This document shows, one piece after another, positions 10,393 through 12,589 of a stretch of 12,589 nt of DNA; positions within the stretch are counted from its first letter, which is position 1; the number at the start of each line of letters is the position of its first letter. The position numbers and the translations under genes were made by a program. Origin of the DNA: Victivallales bacterium (GTDB taxonomy: Bacteria > Verrucomicrobiota > Lentisphaeria > Oligosphaerales > Lenti-02); assembly GCA_018648945.1 (NCBI GenBank), contig JABGQJ010000166.1:1-12589 (forward strand). The letters are read 5' to 3'. The notes under the pieces are model-generated. The model was given only the letters and a program-made list of their open reading frames with translations. It had not been told where the DNA came from and searched no databases.

Positions 10393-12589
10393 CTAGCGCC
10401 TCACGGGCGGGGCGATACCGGTAACGGTCCCGTAGACGTCCGCATCCACCACCACACCGCTATTCAGCACCGCCTCGTCAGCGGGGACGGTGCGCGCTGC
10501 GTCCGCGGTCGGATCGACTCCCACCTGCGGACCAAACCAGTCTCGGCGTCAGCGACTGGTCCAGCGTCCATACCGTGCTGACTGGACTGTGCATTCCCGC
10601 CGCGACATAGATCGTCTCGCCGGGAAGCGCGTTAGCCAGAGCGGCCTCCAGCGTGTCAAAGCCGGTCGTCCCCATCACGGCGGTGCGCGCCTCCGTGTGG
10701 GCGGGGTCTGTCCCGGCACTGTCCGGGATCGTCTGTGTTACCGGCAGCGCTGTGCCGGCTGCCGTGCCAGCCCAGCTGTCGTCCACAAACGAGCTGGCCC
10801 GAGGCGAGAGGAGGTAGGGGGTGATGTTGGCCGGCGCCTGAATGACATGGGCGATCTCGTCCTCTATGATGGTGTCCCACCAGTTGTGGGTGGCATCAAG
10901 AGCCTTGTTCGTGTCGGCCTCGTTGCGCACCGCCAAGGAGTTGGGATTGCTCCCCAGATTGATGAAGTCGTTCCAGTGGATGTGGATCGTGGTGGGGTCG
11001 ATGGTGGCAGTCGTGCCATCCTTCTTTGGCAGTAGCCGGATCCCGGCCATCGGCCGGCCCGAGTCGTTTACATCAGTGTTGTAGATGAACGTGTTTCCCG
11101 TGATCTCCACGTCCGTGGAGACCGTGGTGGCCCACTGGCCGCCCCAGAGCTGGATGCAGGCGGAGCCAAGGTATGGGTCTTCACCAGGATCGGGATCCTT
11201 GTCGTAGGGAGCCATGTCCCGCCAGGTATTGTTGACGATCTTGCCGCCGTCAATGCCAAGTTGGCCCACGGTGTGCCACACGTGATGGATTTCATTGTCA
11301 CTGAACTCGAGATTGCCTGCGTGACCGATGTTGAATGTGCATGCGCCGAGATCCGTGAGCCCCAAGCCGAGGTCGCCGGAGATCTCGTTGCCCTTGATAG
11401 CGCCATCGTCCAACGACCGGCCAGCACCCCAGAGAATCGCTTCATAGTAGCTACTGATGTAGTTGTACTGGCAGGTCAGGCCGTCGTAGTCGCCGTTATC
11501 GCCATCACTTCTGAGGAACATGGCTGCCGCATCGCTATCGACCACCAGGCGATTGAACTGAAACATGAAGTTGGTGTAATTGCCATACAGTTCAAGGTGC
11601 CCGGTGGTGTAGCCGGGCCAACCGCTGAGCGTCCAGTCGAAGATGCAGTTCTGGATGGTGAAGCCGTCCACGTCCGTGGCACCGGCATGGGCAGTGATGT
11701 TCTGGTCAGTGTTGTGTACGAACTTCAGACCGTCGAGGGTGATGTTCTTGGCAAGGGGATGGATCGTGCCGGTGATCACCGTCTCATCTCCCCGGGCGCC
11801 CACGGGCTCGTCACGATTGGTGCCGACGGCGGGATGAACCCCCACGTTGGCACCATTGATGGTGAGACCCGCCACCTCGATGGTCACATCTCCGGCGTAG
11901 GTGCCGGCAGCGGCCACGATGGTATCACCTGAAATGGCCTGAGCGACGGCGCCCTGGATGGTGTCATAGACGGCGCCGGTGCGGACGAGGGTGACTTCGT
12001 TTGCCGGGTAGAGCCCTTCGAGGGCATCGTGGAGTTCCTGGAGGTGGATGGCGCGGATGACGGTCTGGTTGGGGGTCAGGACGGGGTCGGTCCATGCCCA
12101 CGAAGCCATATCCTCGCCGATCACGTCTGCTGCCTGCCGGATGGCATCGCGGAGTTCCTGGAAATGGATCGCGAGGATGGGGGTCTCGTTCTTGGCGATC
12201 GCCGGATCGACGAAGGCGGTCTCGGGCAGCCCGCGGAGCCGCTGGAGGGCGTTGGTCTCATCCCGCAGTTGGTCCATCTGGGCTTTGCGGACGAGGGTGA
12301 TTCCGGCCACGGGCCTGCCATCCTCCCAGGTGACTGGTTTGACGAGGAAGCGCCAGTGGTCGCTTTCGGATGTGCTGCGTCGTGACCTGGCGGTGGTGAC
12401 GACCCACCACTGGCGCTCGCTGGTGGGTATCGCGCGTTGGACGATGACCTCGGTTTCCTCTCCGCCTTGGTCGCGGAGGAAGGCAAGCCGCTGGGTTCCC
12501 GAGGGCATGCCGCCCGCTGCTGGGAAGTCGGTCCAGGCCGTGCCGCTAAAGCAGCGGAAGCCAATGGGGTCGATGGTCGTGTCCCCGAT
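10393..12589 (-). CDS. Secreted-type right-handed beta-helix protein, 5' partial and C-terminally frameshifted
   Basis: The frame is open to the right edge of the window: codons continue upstream of ATG 12508 with no stop, so the true start lies outside. The uninterrupted frame ends at 10478. Three ELR-type repeats come first (12014-12298; e.g. ILAIHFQELRDAI and VIRAIHLQELHDAL, about 40 aa apart). A parallel beta-helix domain follows, starting YDTIQGAVAQAISGDTIVAA (from about 11971), with many N-rich rungs such as ITGNTF, GNEISG and SDNEIHH. A second helix-start unit, FDTLEAALANALPGETIYVAAG, lies at about 10550-10663. The present C-terminus after QSLTPR is basic and foreign. Skipping one base near 10550 restores DWFGPQVGVDPTADAARTV and ends at TAG 10393-10395. 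This matches the first unit's NGANVGVHPAVGTNRDEPV, which supports a one-base insertion. Likely extracellular; ligand or enzymatic activity unknown. Confidence 0.8.
12014..12298 (-). repeat. Tandem ELR-type repeats in the beta-helix protein
   Basis: Three protein repeats about 38-40 aa apart align on the core leucine: RKAQMDQLRDE, LAIHFQELRDA and RAIHLQELHDA. The last two are introduced by FVDPAIAKNET and WTDPVLTPNQT. Similar IRAxHxxELRxAx modules occur in large secreted proteins of several phyla. Their role, possibly a linker or anchoring module, is not established here. Confidence 0.6.

Noticed and set aside
1..12589. CRISPR arrays, tRNA/rRNA genes, transposases
   Set aside because: No regularly spaced repeats, cloverleaf-like segments, rRNA-like stretches or transposase motifs were seen on either strand. 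The short repeats found are too few and too short for a CRISPR array.

Overview
This window looks like a chromosomal segment of a high-GC, Gram-negative-type bacterium, plausibly from the Planctomycetota/Verrucomicrobiota/Lentisphaerota side of the tree or a neighbouring candidate phylum. The main clue is a pseudopilin-like gene starting RAFTLIELLVVIAIIAIL with a glycine/histidine tail motif, a gene type abundant in those groups. A UGP2-type UDP-glucose pyrophosphorylase, a secreted esterase and a secreted beta-helix protein fit, but none fixes the phylum.

Layout. 1-138: non-coding, GC-rich, with an inverted repeat. 139-1322 (-): secreted acetylxylan-esterase-like alpha/beta hydrolase broken by a one-base frameshift. 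1323-1600: divergent intergenic region with short repeats, an operator-like motif and a candidate promoter. 1601-2923 (+): UTP-sugar uridylyltransferase. 2935-3582 (-): pseudopilin-like protein, convergent with the previous gene; both stop codons lie in one hairpin. 3759-4349 (+): hisB. 4437-6161 (+): thrS without the usual N-terminal TGS domain. 6339-6857 (+): infC, read here as starting at AUC. 7015-7215: rpmI. 7279-7629: rplT, closed by a strong terminator. 7697-8065: an attenuator-like leader coding for an Ala/Val-rich peptide, followed by a second Ala-rich upstream ORF. 8052-9245 (+): class I PLP aminotransferase. 9365-10315 (+): DUF523-DUF1722 protein resembling the tRNA 4-thiouridine desulfidase RudS. 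10218-10376 (-): apparent start of a truncated secreted-protein gene. 10393-12589 (-): beta-helix protein, running off the right edge and frameshifted near its C-terminus.

How it works together. thrS-infC-rpmI-rplT is the classic translation cluster. In this genome it carries several candidate RNA switches: two stable hairpins before infC, a terminator with a possible antiterminator between infC and rpmI, and a hairpin that can alternatively cover the rplT Shine-Dalgarno. Immediately after rplT lies the most striking structure: four mutually exclusive pairing segments (1:2, 2:3, 3:4 plus U-run) laid over a 38-47 codon leader whose core is ten consecutive Ala/Val codons, directly upstream of an aminotransferase gene. 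This has the geometry of a textbook attenuator and predicts control by charged tRNA-Ala/tRNA-Val.

Limits: function calls rest on recognised motifs, and RNA structures were paired by eye without energy calculations. The two frameshifts may be real mutations or assembly/sequencing errors.
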